27,500 nt of DNA from Prorocentrum cordatum (GCA_963575745.1 CAUYUJ010001436.1:303411-330910), one strand, 5' to 3'; shown: positions 19,355-27,500, numbered from the stretch's first letter. Notes: generated by a model from the sequence alone, not told the origin. Translations and numbers: made by a program.

Positions 19355-19550
19355 GAAGAAGGAAACAAAACACGCAAACATAGACTTTTGGCGCTCCGCG
19401 CGGAGTGCTTGGACCCGCGCTGGACCCCCCTCCCTGGCGCGCGGAGCGCGCCAGGGGCGGCGCCGGAGGCGCCGCCGGGGGGCCCAGGCGCGGATCCAAG
19501 AAAGCCGCGCGGAGCGCCAACAAGTTTATGTTTGGGTGTTTTTCCTCTTC
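19355..19550. mobile_element. Foldback (MITE-like) element in intron 1, 196 bp
   Basis: The left arm, running from GGAAACAAAACACGCAAACA through GGCGCTCCGCGCGG to CTTGGACCCGCGCTGGACCC, matches the reverse complement of the right arm ending GTTTATGTTTGGGTGTTTTTCC. The arms are about 65 bp long with few mismatches. The centre holds a second palindrome (CCCTGGCGCGC / GCGCGCCAGGG) and GGCGCCGGAGGCGCC. It has no coding capacity. It lies about 45 bp from the intron 1 acceptor. Confidence 0.8.
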
Positions 19551-19563
19551 TAAACGCGCAGAA

Positions 19564-19722
19564 GTGGACAGAACCCCCTTTAGCAAAACGCGGTCTCGTG
19601 GAAACGACCTCGGGCCCACACCTGGCGGGCGCAGACCTGGAAAACGACGGTCGCGGCGCTCTCTCGAGAGCCGAAAACGGACAGTTCACGAATCGACGTG
19701 TCAAAGTTGGGGTTCTGTCCAC
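19564..19722. mobile_element. 159-bp element with 14-bp terminal inverted repeats, copy 1
   Basis: It starts GTGGACAGAACCCC and ends GGGGTTCTGTCCAC, a perfect 14-bp inverted repeat. A diverged copy of exactly the same length lies at 27173-27331. CGCAGAA occurs directly before it and again 10 bp beyond its end (19733-19739), a possible target duplication. It is non-coding in intron 1, although one frame stays open in both copies. Confidence 0.7.
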
Positions 19723-20039
19723 TCCCGAAACTCGCAGAAACGGACCAGCATCCGGCCAGTGCTTGGGCGATCCGAGCGAATCAGCCGCGGGACCGCGCAG
19801 GCATCTGCAGGGTCTCTGGGCGGGGACTGCGCAAGGAGTGTGTGCCAAGTTGCGCAGGGCCTGCAAACAGCGAGGGCACGGCATAGCCTAATCACCGGAC
19901 AGCTCGCCCCTTGGCCCCCCGCCAGCCCCACGCCAAGGGGCGAGCATATATACGGGCGCAGCACCTCGCTGGAGGCGTAGCCGTCGGCTGGGCCGACCAT
20001 ACAGATGATGCATCGCGTGGCGGCTGGATGCCCGCGCCG

Positions 20040-20215
20040 AGCACAGAGCTCTTCTCGGTTCCTCCCTCCTCTTCCTCCTTCTCCTCCTCTTCCACCTCCT
20101 CCTCCTCCTTCGACTCCTCCACTTCCACCTCCTCCTCCCTTCTGCCGCCTCCTCATCCCGTCCGCGTCCTCCGCCCTCGAGCTGATCTCCCCCCCCCCGT
20201 CGTCCATTTTCAATG
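20040..20215. repeat. CTC/CTT pyrimidine tract in intron 1
   Basis: Pyrimidine-rich on the + strand, leading into the 36-bp array. Confidence 0.75.
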
Positions 20216-20239
20216 AAATCCTCCTCCCGCCGCCTCTTG

Positions 20240-21520
20240 CCTCGTCCGCCCGAGATATCCTCACCCGCTTGCTTAAACCTGCCACCCGAAATATCCTCAC
20301 CCGCTGGCTTAAAACTGCCACCCGAAATATCCTCATCCGAAATATCTTCACCCGCTGGCTTAAAACTGCCACGCGAGATATCCTCACCCGCTGGCTTAAA
20401 CCTGCCACCCGAAATATCCTCACCCGCTGGCGTAAAACTGCCACCGAAATATCCTCACCCGAGATATCCTCACCCGCTGGCTTAAAACTGCCACCGAAAC
20501 ATCCTCACCCGCTGGCGCTTAAAACTGCCACCGAAATATCCTCACCCGCTGGCTTAAAACTGCCACCGAAATATGCTCACCAGCTGGCTTAAAACTGCCA
20601 CCCGAAATATCCCCACCCGCTGGCTTAAAACTGCCACCCAAATATTCTCACCCGCTGGCTTAAAACTGCCACCCGAGATATCCTCACCCGCTGGCTTAAA
20701 ACTGCCACCCGAGATATCCTCACCCGCTGGCTTAAACCTGCCACCCGAAATATCCTCACCCGCTGGATTAAAACAGCCACCTGAAACATCCTCATCCGAA
20801 ATATCTTCACCCGCTGGCTTAAAACTGCCACGCGAGATATTCTCACCCGCTGGCTTAAACCTGCCACCCGAAATATCCTCACCCGCTGGCGTAAAACTGC
20901 CACCGAAATATCCTCACCCGAGATATCCTCACCCGCTGGCTTAAAACTGCCACCGAAACATCCTCACCCGCTGGCGCTTAAAACTGCCACCGAAATATCC
21001 TCACCCGCTGGCTTAAAACTGCCACCGAAATATGCTCACCAGCTGGCTTAAAACTGCCACCCGAAATATCCTCACCCGCGGCTTAAAACTGCCACCCGAG
21101 ATATCCTCACCCGCTGGCTTAAAACTGCCACCCGAGATATCCTCACCCGCTGGCTTAAACCTGCCACCCGAAATATCCTCACCCGCTGGCTTAAAACAGC
21201 CACCCGAAATATCCTCATCCGAAATATCTTCACCCGCTGGCTTAAAACTGCCACGCGAGATATCCTCACCCGCTGGCTTAAACCTGCCACCCGAAATATC
21301 CTCACCCGCTGGCGTAAAACTGCCACCGAAATATCCTCACCCGAGATATCCTCACCCGCTGGCTTAAAACTGCCACCGAAACATCCTCACCCGCTGGCGC
21401 TTAAAACTGCCACCGAAATATCCTCACCCGCTGGCTTAAAACTGCCACCGAAATATGCTCACCAGCTGGCTTAAAACTGCCACCCGAAATATCCTCACCC
21501 GCGGAAATAAAACTGCCATC
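20240..21520 (+). repeat. 36-bp tandem repeat with higher-order organisation, in intron 1
   Basis: The monomer runs TCCTCACCCGCTGGCTTAAA then ACTGCCACCCGAAATA, about 36 bp, with roughly 35 copies. A distinctive variant string (CTCATCCGAAATATCTTC, the GCGCTTAAAACTG monomer, TATGCTCACCAGCTGG) recurs as a block starting near 20332, 20791 and 21214. The higher-order periods are therefore 459 and 423 bp, differing by one monomer. It lies wholly in the intron. Confidence 0.95.
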
Positions 21521-21529
21521 TAACGGCCT

Positions 21530-22380
21530 GGTGGTTCAGTTCAGTCTGTCAGTGTCTACCTCGCGAGAATCAAATTACGGGCTGCGCCCGTAAAACATGC
21601 AGTTTGTCCTGGGGCGCGCCAAGCGGCCTGGAGTTGTTATCTGATTGCTCCAGGGGGCCTCGCAAAAGACGTGACGCGCCGTTGCGCACATCGACGATTC
21701 ATATGTCCATCAGGGGAGGGGTTCCAGGGCGACCGTCGAACTAGGATTTTTTTTTGCGGGGTTCAAACAATACATTTCCTTCGCGGGCGCTCCACGAAAT
21801 CCTCCGAGGGCATTTCTTCTGCTGCGCTGGGACATTTTTGTTCGCCGTCCTCCCACGGGAAATTTGATATGCTTTCGGAGGGGGCTTCATGAAGTATGCA
21901 CTGTGGAAAACCTTCAAAGAACATCTCTGGAACGAAACAACCATAATTATTGTGGAGACAAAGCAACGGTGAAGAAACCGGAAAACTGGTTGAGACACAT
22001 AGTCTTGGTGAAGAACAATCAAACACTTTAGAAAACGAAGCAATCGAGAGATCGAAACTAGGACTGAACATCGGAAACAAGGGCGAAAAACACGGATCAG
22101 GGGGAAGAGAAAACGATCAATGGGTGGATAACGCGAAATTTCTTGGCTGGCGCACCAAGAGATCGTATCCCTAGTGGTATTTCCTGGATTGTGTTTCAAT
22201 TTGGCTGGGGGCCTGGTGCTGACTCCATCTTGCTGAACCGGTCGCCAGAATTTCAGAATTTGTGCATGTCTAGTCCGTGGGGTGCGGAGGGAGGACGGAG
22301 CCATTCGTCGATCGGCGAAACGACTTTTTCGGGTGTCGCCAGGATTTGGTCTTGCTGAAAGAGCTGAGTGACTGCCTGCT
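21530..22380. other. Low-repeat part of intron 1
   Basis: AT-richer sequence than its surroundings. A minus-strand frame of 266 codons spans part of it, but the translation (FLFPLIRVFRPCFRCSVLVS and similar) shows no family motif, and it runs on into the repeat at 22384. No gene is called. Confidence 0.5.
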
Positions 22381-22383
22381 GAC

Positions 22384-22640
22384 TTGCAGCAGGCCGTTGT
22401 AGTGCCGGCCGCCCAGCGCACAGCCGATGGTGCCACCACCAGCAAGCCGTTGCAGCTCCGGCCGCGCGGTGCGCACCTCGTGGCGCAACCGAGGGCAAAC
22501 AATGTCAGCATCGACCGCGCAATGCGCAACCCGTGGCGCAACCGTCAGCAGGCCGTGCCCGTTTCGGTCGCACAGTGCGCACCCTCTACGAGCAGGCCGT
22601 TTAGTTTCGGCCGAACTGTGCGCAACCCAGATCTGGCGCA
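22384..22640 (+). repeat. Degenerate ~50-bp repeat in intron 1
   Basis: Words GCAGGCCGTTG, TCGGCCGCGCGGTGCGCA and CCGTGGCGCAACC recur near 22390, 22442, 22500, 22546 and 22591, giving a spacing of 45-58 bp. Confidence 0.65.
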
Positions 22641-22991
22641 GGGAACAACAGGAAGTGCAGGGTGGGCAGCGGCTTCCTGCTGCGAAACGCGGGGGGCTGA
22701 GAACAGACGGTGGGAAGGAGGGAAGCGCCGGATGAGCGGCGGCTGGCAGACGTGGAGGGGGACAGGAGGAGGGGCAGCAAGGCAGGACTGGGAACGAGAG
22801 AGACGGAGCGGGGGATGATTTTGACGACGACCACGATGACACCGTGTCCCAGGAGGAGCAAACCGACGGGGCCCAGACTGGCTGGACCTTCCAATTTCTG
22901 CGGCGCCACGCCCGATTTGCGCTCGCCGCTGCGGCCGGTGGTGAGGCCCAAACGGCGAGCTGTCTTCCCATCCAAAAAAAAAGAGGGCGGC

Positions 22992-23452
22992 CTGCCGCAC
23001 CCGCCCTGGTTGCGCAGGAAGTTCTGGGAGCTGTTGAGCCTGCCTCGCCAGTCCACGGACACATTGCTCCAGGCCTTCTTGGACGGCTTCACCTCCAGGA
23101 AGGAGCCGGTGCCGCCGACGGGCGCCCTCAGGTGCCCCCTGCGCTTGAGGCCCAGCATGCCGCGGAGCTCGGCGTCGGTGTGGTCGGAGAACTGGTTGAC
23201 CACCTTCTTCCAGAACACGCCTGGTCGAGCATTGTGGGCAACAGCCTCCTGGCTCCGCGTTTGGAAGAGCGAGGCGCGAGTGGCGTAGTCGACGTGGTCC
23301 TTGCTGGGATCCTCGCCAGCCCTATATTGGAGACGGAACGCGTCGTACGCCGCCGTCAGGTCCGCTGGCAGTGCCGCATGGGTTGCCCTGGCGCGCGTAG
23401 GCTCGGTGGCACCGAGCACGACAACGAACAGAGTGGAGAGACGCTGCGCCAT
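22992..23452 (-). CDS. Papain-family (C1A) cysteine protease precursor, exon 1: signal peptide, I29 propeptide, start of mature enzyme
   Basis: The first exon encodes 153 residues plus two bases. Residues 1-25 look like a signal peptide (MAQRLSTLFVVVLGA), so the product probably enters the secretory or lysosomal route. Residues 33-105 resemble an I29 inhibitor propeptide: a degenerate ERFNIN helix around R59, F63 and N74, then VNQFSDHTDAEL at 85-96, close to the family's NQFSD motif. Mature sequence should begin near 131 (VSVDWRG). The exon ends at NQGGCG, which holds the oxyanion-hole Gln (Q149) and stops just before the catalytic Cys. Sequons occur at N130 and N140. The ATG at 23452 is chosen because the signal peptide follows at once; the frame stays open upstream but without recognisable protein. 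The donor reads CAG|GC, a GC-type site. The two leftover bases AG join the C of exon 2 to make Ser154. Family assignment is sure; the precise peptidase type (cathepsin L-like) is likely. Confidence 0.88.
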
Positions 23453-23510
23453 GCCTTCAAGTGATAGCAGCAACGGGAGGCTTGCCTCGGACTTAGATAA
23501 AAAGTGATAT
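23453..23510 (-). promoter_or_regulatory. Possible 5' UTR with candidate spliced-leader acceptor sites
   Basis: Just upstream of the protease ATG, the minus strand holds a pyrimidine-rich run followed by TTGAAG two bases before ATGG, and further out TTTTTATCTAAG. Either AG could be a 3' acceptor for spliced-leader trans-splicing, which caps mRNAs in dinoflagellates. No TATA-like element stands out. This is inference that depends on the clade being right. Confidence 0.25.
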
Positions 23511-24040
23511 CCTGTCGCACGTGAGCCAATATCATTACGGAGAAGGGCGAGGAGAACGATCCGCGAGGTCAGGGGGAAAGCCGAGATGGATGATGAGGCG
23601 GAGGAGTGGGGGGGGATGAGGATGAGTCGGATGGCGATGCTGCTTGTTGTTTCGCTTGATGCGCAAGAGCATCTGATCCGTCGGCCCCACGCGCCGAGGA
23701 AGACATAACCTGCTTCCGGCTCGCCCGACGTGCACTTCCGCGGCATGATGAGGACGAGGGTGCTGGCTCGGCCTGCTGTGGCGTCGCACGCCCGCGGCGA
23801 CGAGGATGACGACGGCGCGGACGGGGCGGCGACGGCGACGCTGGCGATGACGAAGCCACAGCCGCACGGCGATCCCAGGGCCGCGAGGCGGGCCAAGGGC
23901 GCAGGTGCCCGACGGTCGCCCGGCGAGAGGAGGGCCCGCGGGGGGCCAGGCCCACGGCGGGGCCCCGCTCAGAAGCCAGCCGCCCCGACGCGGCGAGCGG
24001 AGCGGCAGGTGCCCTGCTCGCCCCGCGCAGGCAGGTGCCC
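23511..24040. other. GC-rich upstream region of the protease gene
   Basis: GACGG/GGCGAC-rich words dominate. Frames are open on both strands because of composition. No second gene is recognised. Confidence 0.35.
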
Positions 24041-24046
24041 TGCCCG

Positions 24047-24203
24047 GCGGCTCCATCCGTCGGGCTGCCCACGCTGGCAGGCGGGCGGCCAGCGCAGCCC
24101 GCGCGGACGCGAGCGAGGCGCCCGCGCCGGCAGGCGGGCGGCCAGGCAGGCAGGCAGGCGGCGTACGGGCGGCTCCATCGATCGTGCCGCCCACGCTGGC
24201 AGG
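24047..24203 (+). repeat. GC-rich short duplications
   Basis: A 35-bp segment beginning GCGGCTCCATC and ending CCCACGCTGGCAGG occurs at 24047-24081 and 24169-24203. GGCAGGCGGGCGGCC occurs at 24077 and 24129, and GCAGGTGCCCTGC at 24004 and 24030. Confidence 0.7.
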
Positions 24204-24239
24204 CATGCCCGAAGGGGGGGAGTGCACGTAATTCATCCA

Positions 24240-24890
24240 GGTGTGGTTACGTGAACGACTGGCGCGGATGGCCAGCGTCGTAGCACGCAAGAGCCTCGGG
24301 TGGGCCTCAGAGTCGCCACAACGGGAGGGCGAGGCCTCGTGCTTTGCTGTGAGCTGATGGTAGAGGTGAAAACTTGACATGGCTAGGCGGTGAGTGGTCT
24401 CCCGGGTGACCTGCGGATCATAGTCGGCATCGGGGCCGAGGCCGGGACGAGCCAGAGGGTAAGAGGGTAGGAAGAGCCTTGGAGGGGCGAGGAGGTGGAG
24501 GAGACGTGGACAGGCCAAGTAGTGAGGCCACCTACCGACACCGCCCTCGCGCCCTAATGTGCAGGGACGCTGGTCTAGAACGGGCATGCGACCTGGAGTG
24601 ACTCATTCCCCTGCGAGCGTCTTGACGTGGGCCCAAGCCCGCCCTGGCTTGGACCGGGAGAGCACACCACGGAGCAACGCCCTCAAGTCCTCGCCGCTGC
24701 CGTCCTCAATCGCGGCCTTCCGGGTGCGCTCTGCGCGCGCGAGCGTGGGGGCAGCGACGCGGTGCCCCTCGTACTGCTTACGCGCCCGACCCCGTCACGC
24801 TGCCGCGCGCCTCCCCGTCAGCGGGGCCCGGGTCCGAGATGCCTGCCCAGCCCAAGCGGGCAACCTCCGAGGCGCCGCTCAGGACTCCCG
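24240..24890. other. Anonymous GC-rich stretch
   Basis: No RNA gene, repeat array or recognisable coding sequence seen. Confidence 0.35.
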
Positions 24891-24899
24891 GCCCAGCCA

Positions 24900-25507
24900 C
24901 TCCAACCAGCCCTCGTCGCCCTTAGTGCGGCCCCCCCAGCTGTTTTGGCCCTCGGCCCTTGACCATGCCCCTGGCCTTGCCCGCCCGGGCCCCGCCGCCT
25001 GCTGCTCGATCGACAGGATGACAGCCGCGTTGGAGCAGTCCTGGGCGCTGCGCTGTGCGGCCCTCGGTCGGGCACGCCCCTGGCCTTGCCCGAGCGGGAG
25101 GACGCGGCCGCGCCGCTGGGCCGACAGCCCTCGAGCCGGCCGCGCGGGGCGCTGGCCGCGCCGCCACCGCGGCCCGCCCGGCGGTGCGCTCCTCGCGGCC
25201 GCGGGTCCGCGCCCGCAGTGCCCTGCTCTTGGCCTGGGCGGCGGGCGCGACCTCGTCCCGCTAACACGCGGCCAGGCGCGCCACCCAGCGCGCCCCTTCG
25301 CGCCGGCGGTTCGCTTCCCGCGGCCCGCGCTGTGGCTCTGGCCGGCCTCGCACGCGGCGGCCCTCTCCGTGAGCTCCGCCCTGCTTCCGGCGGCCGCGCC
25401 GTGGAGCCCTCACACTCCACTGGCGCAGTGACCGCCAGCTTCGCCTCCAAGACCCGAAGAAGCGTGGACAGGGCCACGTGCGGCTCGTGCTGCGCCACTT
25501 CGAGCAC
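24900..25507 (-). other. Possible unrecognised coding exon(s), weak
   Basis: Two minus-strand stretches look less composition-driven than the rest. One, at about 25400-25507, reads LEVAQHEPHVALSTLLRVLE and onward. The other, in a different frame at about 24905-25060, reads CSNAAVILSIEQQ and later KGDEGWLEWLGRES. They would need splicing to be joined. Between them the frames are Arg/Ala/Pro-rich, as expected for 75% GC DNA. I recognise no family. It may be chance. Confidence 0.15.
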
Positions 25508-25519
25508 CGCTGCAGCGTA

Positions 25520-25970
25520 CTATACATGCGTCAAGAGCTCCTGCTGCACGGAAGCCAGTGGCACACCGTCTGGCCGCCCATGGCCCCCAGAACGCCGGTG
25601 TGCACCCGGGGTCGCCTCCGCGGGGCCCTTGCTGGCGGGCCGGTGCCTTACCTGATGCGCTTGCTGGCGGCCCAGGCGGGAAGGGGACGGCGGGCCGCAG
25701 CAGGCGATGCCCTCGCCCACCGTGCGAGCTGGAGGCACGAGGGCGACCGCCGTCGCTGGGGCCCGTTGCACGAGGGTCGGGAATCTACTGGCCCGGGCCA
25801 GCCCAGACCCGGGCCAGTCGGGCTTTGCAGGCTCCTGCAGGATCCTGCGCCCAAGCCCGGTTCAAATGCGACCCTGGCCCTGCAGGATCCTGCAAGACCT
25901 GGCGCTCTGACTGACTCACTGACCCCCGTTCCCAGAGATCCGATGTCGTGATTTTTTCAATGCGCGGTCC
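25520..25970. other. Anonymous GC-rich stretch with GGATCCTGC repeats
   Basis: The words GCAGGATCCTGC (a palindrome) and GCTCCTGCAGGATCC recur near 25828-25895. No gene is recognised. Confidence 0.35.
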
Positions 25971-25980
25971 CCGTAAATTT

Positions 25981-26135
25981 CGACACATTCCCCAGCACCG
26001 GTTTTTCATCCTGCGTCGTTTCTTGACGGTCCCGATGCCCGGCGAGGGCCCCTAGGGGCCGAAATGTGCGAAAAACCTCCGTCTTGATTTTTCCACTGCG
26101 TTGTACCTCTGGGTTTGCACTGGCTCTCGTCTCGA
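25981..26135 (+). repeat. Dispersed repeat family B, distal copy
   Basis: It shares ACCGGTTTTTCATCCTG, GTCGTTTCTTGACGGTCCCG, GCCCGGCGAGGGCCCC and a later TCTGGGTTTGC with 5931-6090, in the same order and orientation, about 20 kb away. Confidence 0.65.
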
Positions 26136-26366
26136 GGCCCCCGAGAGGGAGCCGATGCCCTGCCGCCGGCTGGCCCGCGGGCCTGGGCGGCCACCTCCTC
26201 GGGGGCGGCCCGCGCGGGCTGGGCCGCGCGGGCTGGGCCGCGCGGCTGGCACGGACTGGTCTTAGGTCGAGCATGTCCTCCTACAGGCAGATTCAGGAAG
26301 AAAAGCTGAAGCATGTCAACAAATATTCAAACATGATCAAACATAGTCAAAACATTGCTCCCTGGT

Positions 26367-26389
26367 TTTGTTTATGATATATAAACAAA
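26367..26389. repeat. AT-rich perfect inverted repeat
   Basis: TTTGTTTAT and ATAAACAAA are separated by GATAT. It sits in a local AT-rich island (26280-26420) inside GC-rich DNA. Confidence 0.7.
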
Positions 26390-26474
26390 CAAACAGTTTT
26401 TGAATTTTCCTCCTGTAGAGGAACATGTCCGACTTAAGACTGGTCGGCAGCACCCCTGGCAACCAGGCCAGTGC

Positions 26475-27065
26475 CCTGAGAGCCGACGTGGCGTAGCAAA
26501 CAAGAATTGCAGCGTCGTGAAAAATCCCGACCGGAGCCCCGGACCCCATCTGCCTGCGCCATGTTTCGTGCCGGATCGATCCGTGCGGGTCCCAGAGCTC
26601 AAACCTCGCGCGTCAGCGCCCGGCGTTGAAAAGCCGCAACGACCAGATCTGAGGGCGGGCCGCTGGAGCCCCCGCACCGTCGCGCCCCCCCGACAGGGCG
26701 GCCCGCTGACGGGCCCGCCTCTTCTCTGGCCTGCCCGTTGCGCCGCCAGAGGGGCCGGCCGCCGCTGCGGGCGGCGCGCGCCTCGTCGGCGCGCAGGGCC
26801 CGAGGCGCCTGGGTGCCGCCCGGGGGAGGGCGCCTGGCGCCGCCCGCGGCAGGGCTGAGCCCTCGCCCCTCGAGGTGCCGCGGAGGGGCCCATCGGATCC
26901 GGGCGTTGCAGTCTTTTCGCACTGTGAGCTGTCGCCCAATTTCGGGCCCCGGGGCCCTCGCAGATTGACCCGTTTCAAAGAATAATGCAGAAAGACTGGG
27001 GCCGGGGCTGTGGTCGTGATGCTTGGCGACGCTGTATATTTGTTCTGCGGCGTCGGACCTCAGGG
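26475..27065. mobile_element. Large foldback structure with ~190-bp diverged arms
   Basis: The + strand from about 26475 (CCTGAGAGCCGACGTGGC, GCAAACAAGAATTGCAGCG, GAGCCCCGGACCCCATCTGC) aligns with the reverse complement of 27065 down to about 26880 (CCTGAGGTCCGACGCCGC, ACAAATATACAGCGTCG, AGCCCCGGCCCCAGTCT). The match continues inward to GAAAAGCCGCAACG versus GAAAAGACTGCAACG. The loop is about 210 bp and very GC-rich. The arms are roughly two-thirds identical by eye, so this is an old foldback element or an inverted pair of repeats. Confidence 0.65.
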
Positions 27066-27133
27066 GAGGTCCTTCGGGTGGCCTTCGGGCATCTTCTCGG
27101 CTCCCTTTTTCTCGCAGCCTCGGGAGGCCCCTT

Positions 27134-27370
27134 GAAACTCTCTCATGGGGCCCCAGGCGAGTTCTATCGGCGGTGGACAAACCTCCCTTTAGCAAACCTC
27201 CCCTTAGTGAAAACGGCCTGGGACCCACACCGACGGACCTGGACCCGCAACAGTGACGGCCGCGACGCCCCCTCGCGAACCGAAAACGGCCAATTCACTA
27301 ATCGACGTGTCAGGGTAGGAGGTCTGTCCACCCCCGGCTGAAACTCCCTCATGGGGCCCCAGGCGAGTTC
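27134..27370. mobile_element. 159-bp inverted-repeat element, copy 2, between 31-bp direct repeats
   Basis: The core 27173-27331 starts GTGGACAAACCTCC and ends GGAGGTCTGTCCAC and aligns without gaps to 19564-19722. Outside it, a 31-bp segment starting GAAACTC and containing CATGGGGCCCCAGGCGAG occurs at 27134-27164 and 27340-27370 with one mismatch. Confidence 0.72.
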
Positions 27371-27500
27371 CAGGCCTCCGGGGCGGACGCCGAGCTTTTT
27401 TGCCATCGGCGCCAGCTCCGGCGCGGGAAGCGCCCGGCGACGATCGCGCCACGGCCTGGGCCCTGGATGGCCACAGGGGGGGCGGAGAGGGGGGCACCCT
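27371..27500. other. GC-rich end of window
   Basis: No feature recognised in the last 130 bases. Confidence 0.3.

Larger units (their letters stand above)
19309..22991 (-). other. Intron 1 of the cysteine protease gene, 3683 bp, GC-AG
   Basis: Inferred from protein continuity: the upstream exon ends in NQGGCG plus AG and the downstream exon begins with C then CWAVAS. Joining them restores NQGGCGSCW with the canonical six-residue spacing from Gln to Cys. The boundary dinucleotides are GC at 22991-22990 and AG at 19310-19309. The intron is mostly repeats: two inverted-repeat elements near the acceptor, a pyrimidine tract, a 36-bp higher-order array, a less repetitive 1-kb part (21530-22380) and a degenerate ~50-bp repeat. 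No further exon is needed to complete the protein. Confidence 0.8.

Noticed and set aside
19310-19884. Extension of the protease C-terminal frame upstream of 18905 through intron 2 and the inverted-repeat elements as coding
   Set aside because: Between 18906 and 19884 that frame lacks family similarity, while the true active-site sequence is in another frame at 19112-19308.
21741-22541. A 266-codon minus-strand frame as a separate gene
   Set aside because: It has no recognisable motif, runs into a degenerate repeat and lies wholly inside intron 1.
22601-23896. Longer protease start upstream of 23452
   Set aside because: The upstream extension begins without a clear ATG, is composition-driven and would bury the signal peptide.
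25855-25880. tRNA T-arm-like GGTTCAAATGCGACC
   Set aside because: No matching acceptor, D-arm or anticodon stem could be found at proper distances.

Overview
The window looks like nuclear DNA of a eukaryote with a large, GC-rich, repeat-filled genome. A dinoflagellate fits best. The evidence is a gene with introns whose 5' splice sites read GC rather than GT, a papain-type protease with a Cys-rich tail, and repeats covering well over half the bases. The clade assignment is inference; I cannot name a species. I found no prokaryotic operon, tRNA, rRNA or CRISPR array.

The one gene I can support lies on the minus strand, from 23452 down to 18334. Exon 1 (23452-22992) encodes a signal peptide, an I29-type inhibitory propeptide and the protease up to NQGGCG. 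Exon 2 (19308-19112) resumes at the catalytic Cys (CWAVAS). Exon 3 (18905-18334) carries the catalytic His and Asn and the C-terminal tail. Joined in frame they give 409 residues with the complete catalytic set Q149, C155, H298, N320. Intron 1 is 3683 bp and holds two inverted-repeat elements, a 36-bp higher-order tandem array and a degenerate ~50-bp repeat. Intron 2 is 206 bp and is bounded by a 25-bp near-duplication that contains both splice sites.

The rest, region by region: 1-2290 is mostly anonymous sequence with pyrimidine tracts and a palindromic GATGCATC cluster. 2290-4600 is a degenerate ~170-bp satellite. 4770-6560 has a CTC tract and two dispersed repeat families. 7120-11820 is a nested block: an 83-bp tandem repeat, an ACTGCCCCAG decamer array, a 170-bp hairpin-bearing array split by GTC and CCCGA repeats, then a return of the first two repeat types. 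11930-13990 is purine- or pyrimidine-biased simple repeat. 14000-16800 has decayed AGAGGCCCC-type repeats, a ~90-bp array and a second copy of one dispersed family. 17120-17990 is a CATA microsatellite. 23453-27500 is GC-rich anonymous sequence with dispersed repeats, a ~590-bp foldback structure and a second copy of a 159-bp inverted-repeat element also found in intron 1.

The most interesting signals are the intron whose two splice sites sit in duplicated sequence, the pair of 159-bp elements whose terminal inverted repeats changed together, and the nested architecture at 7-12 kb.
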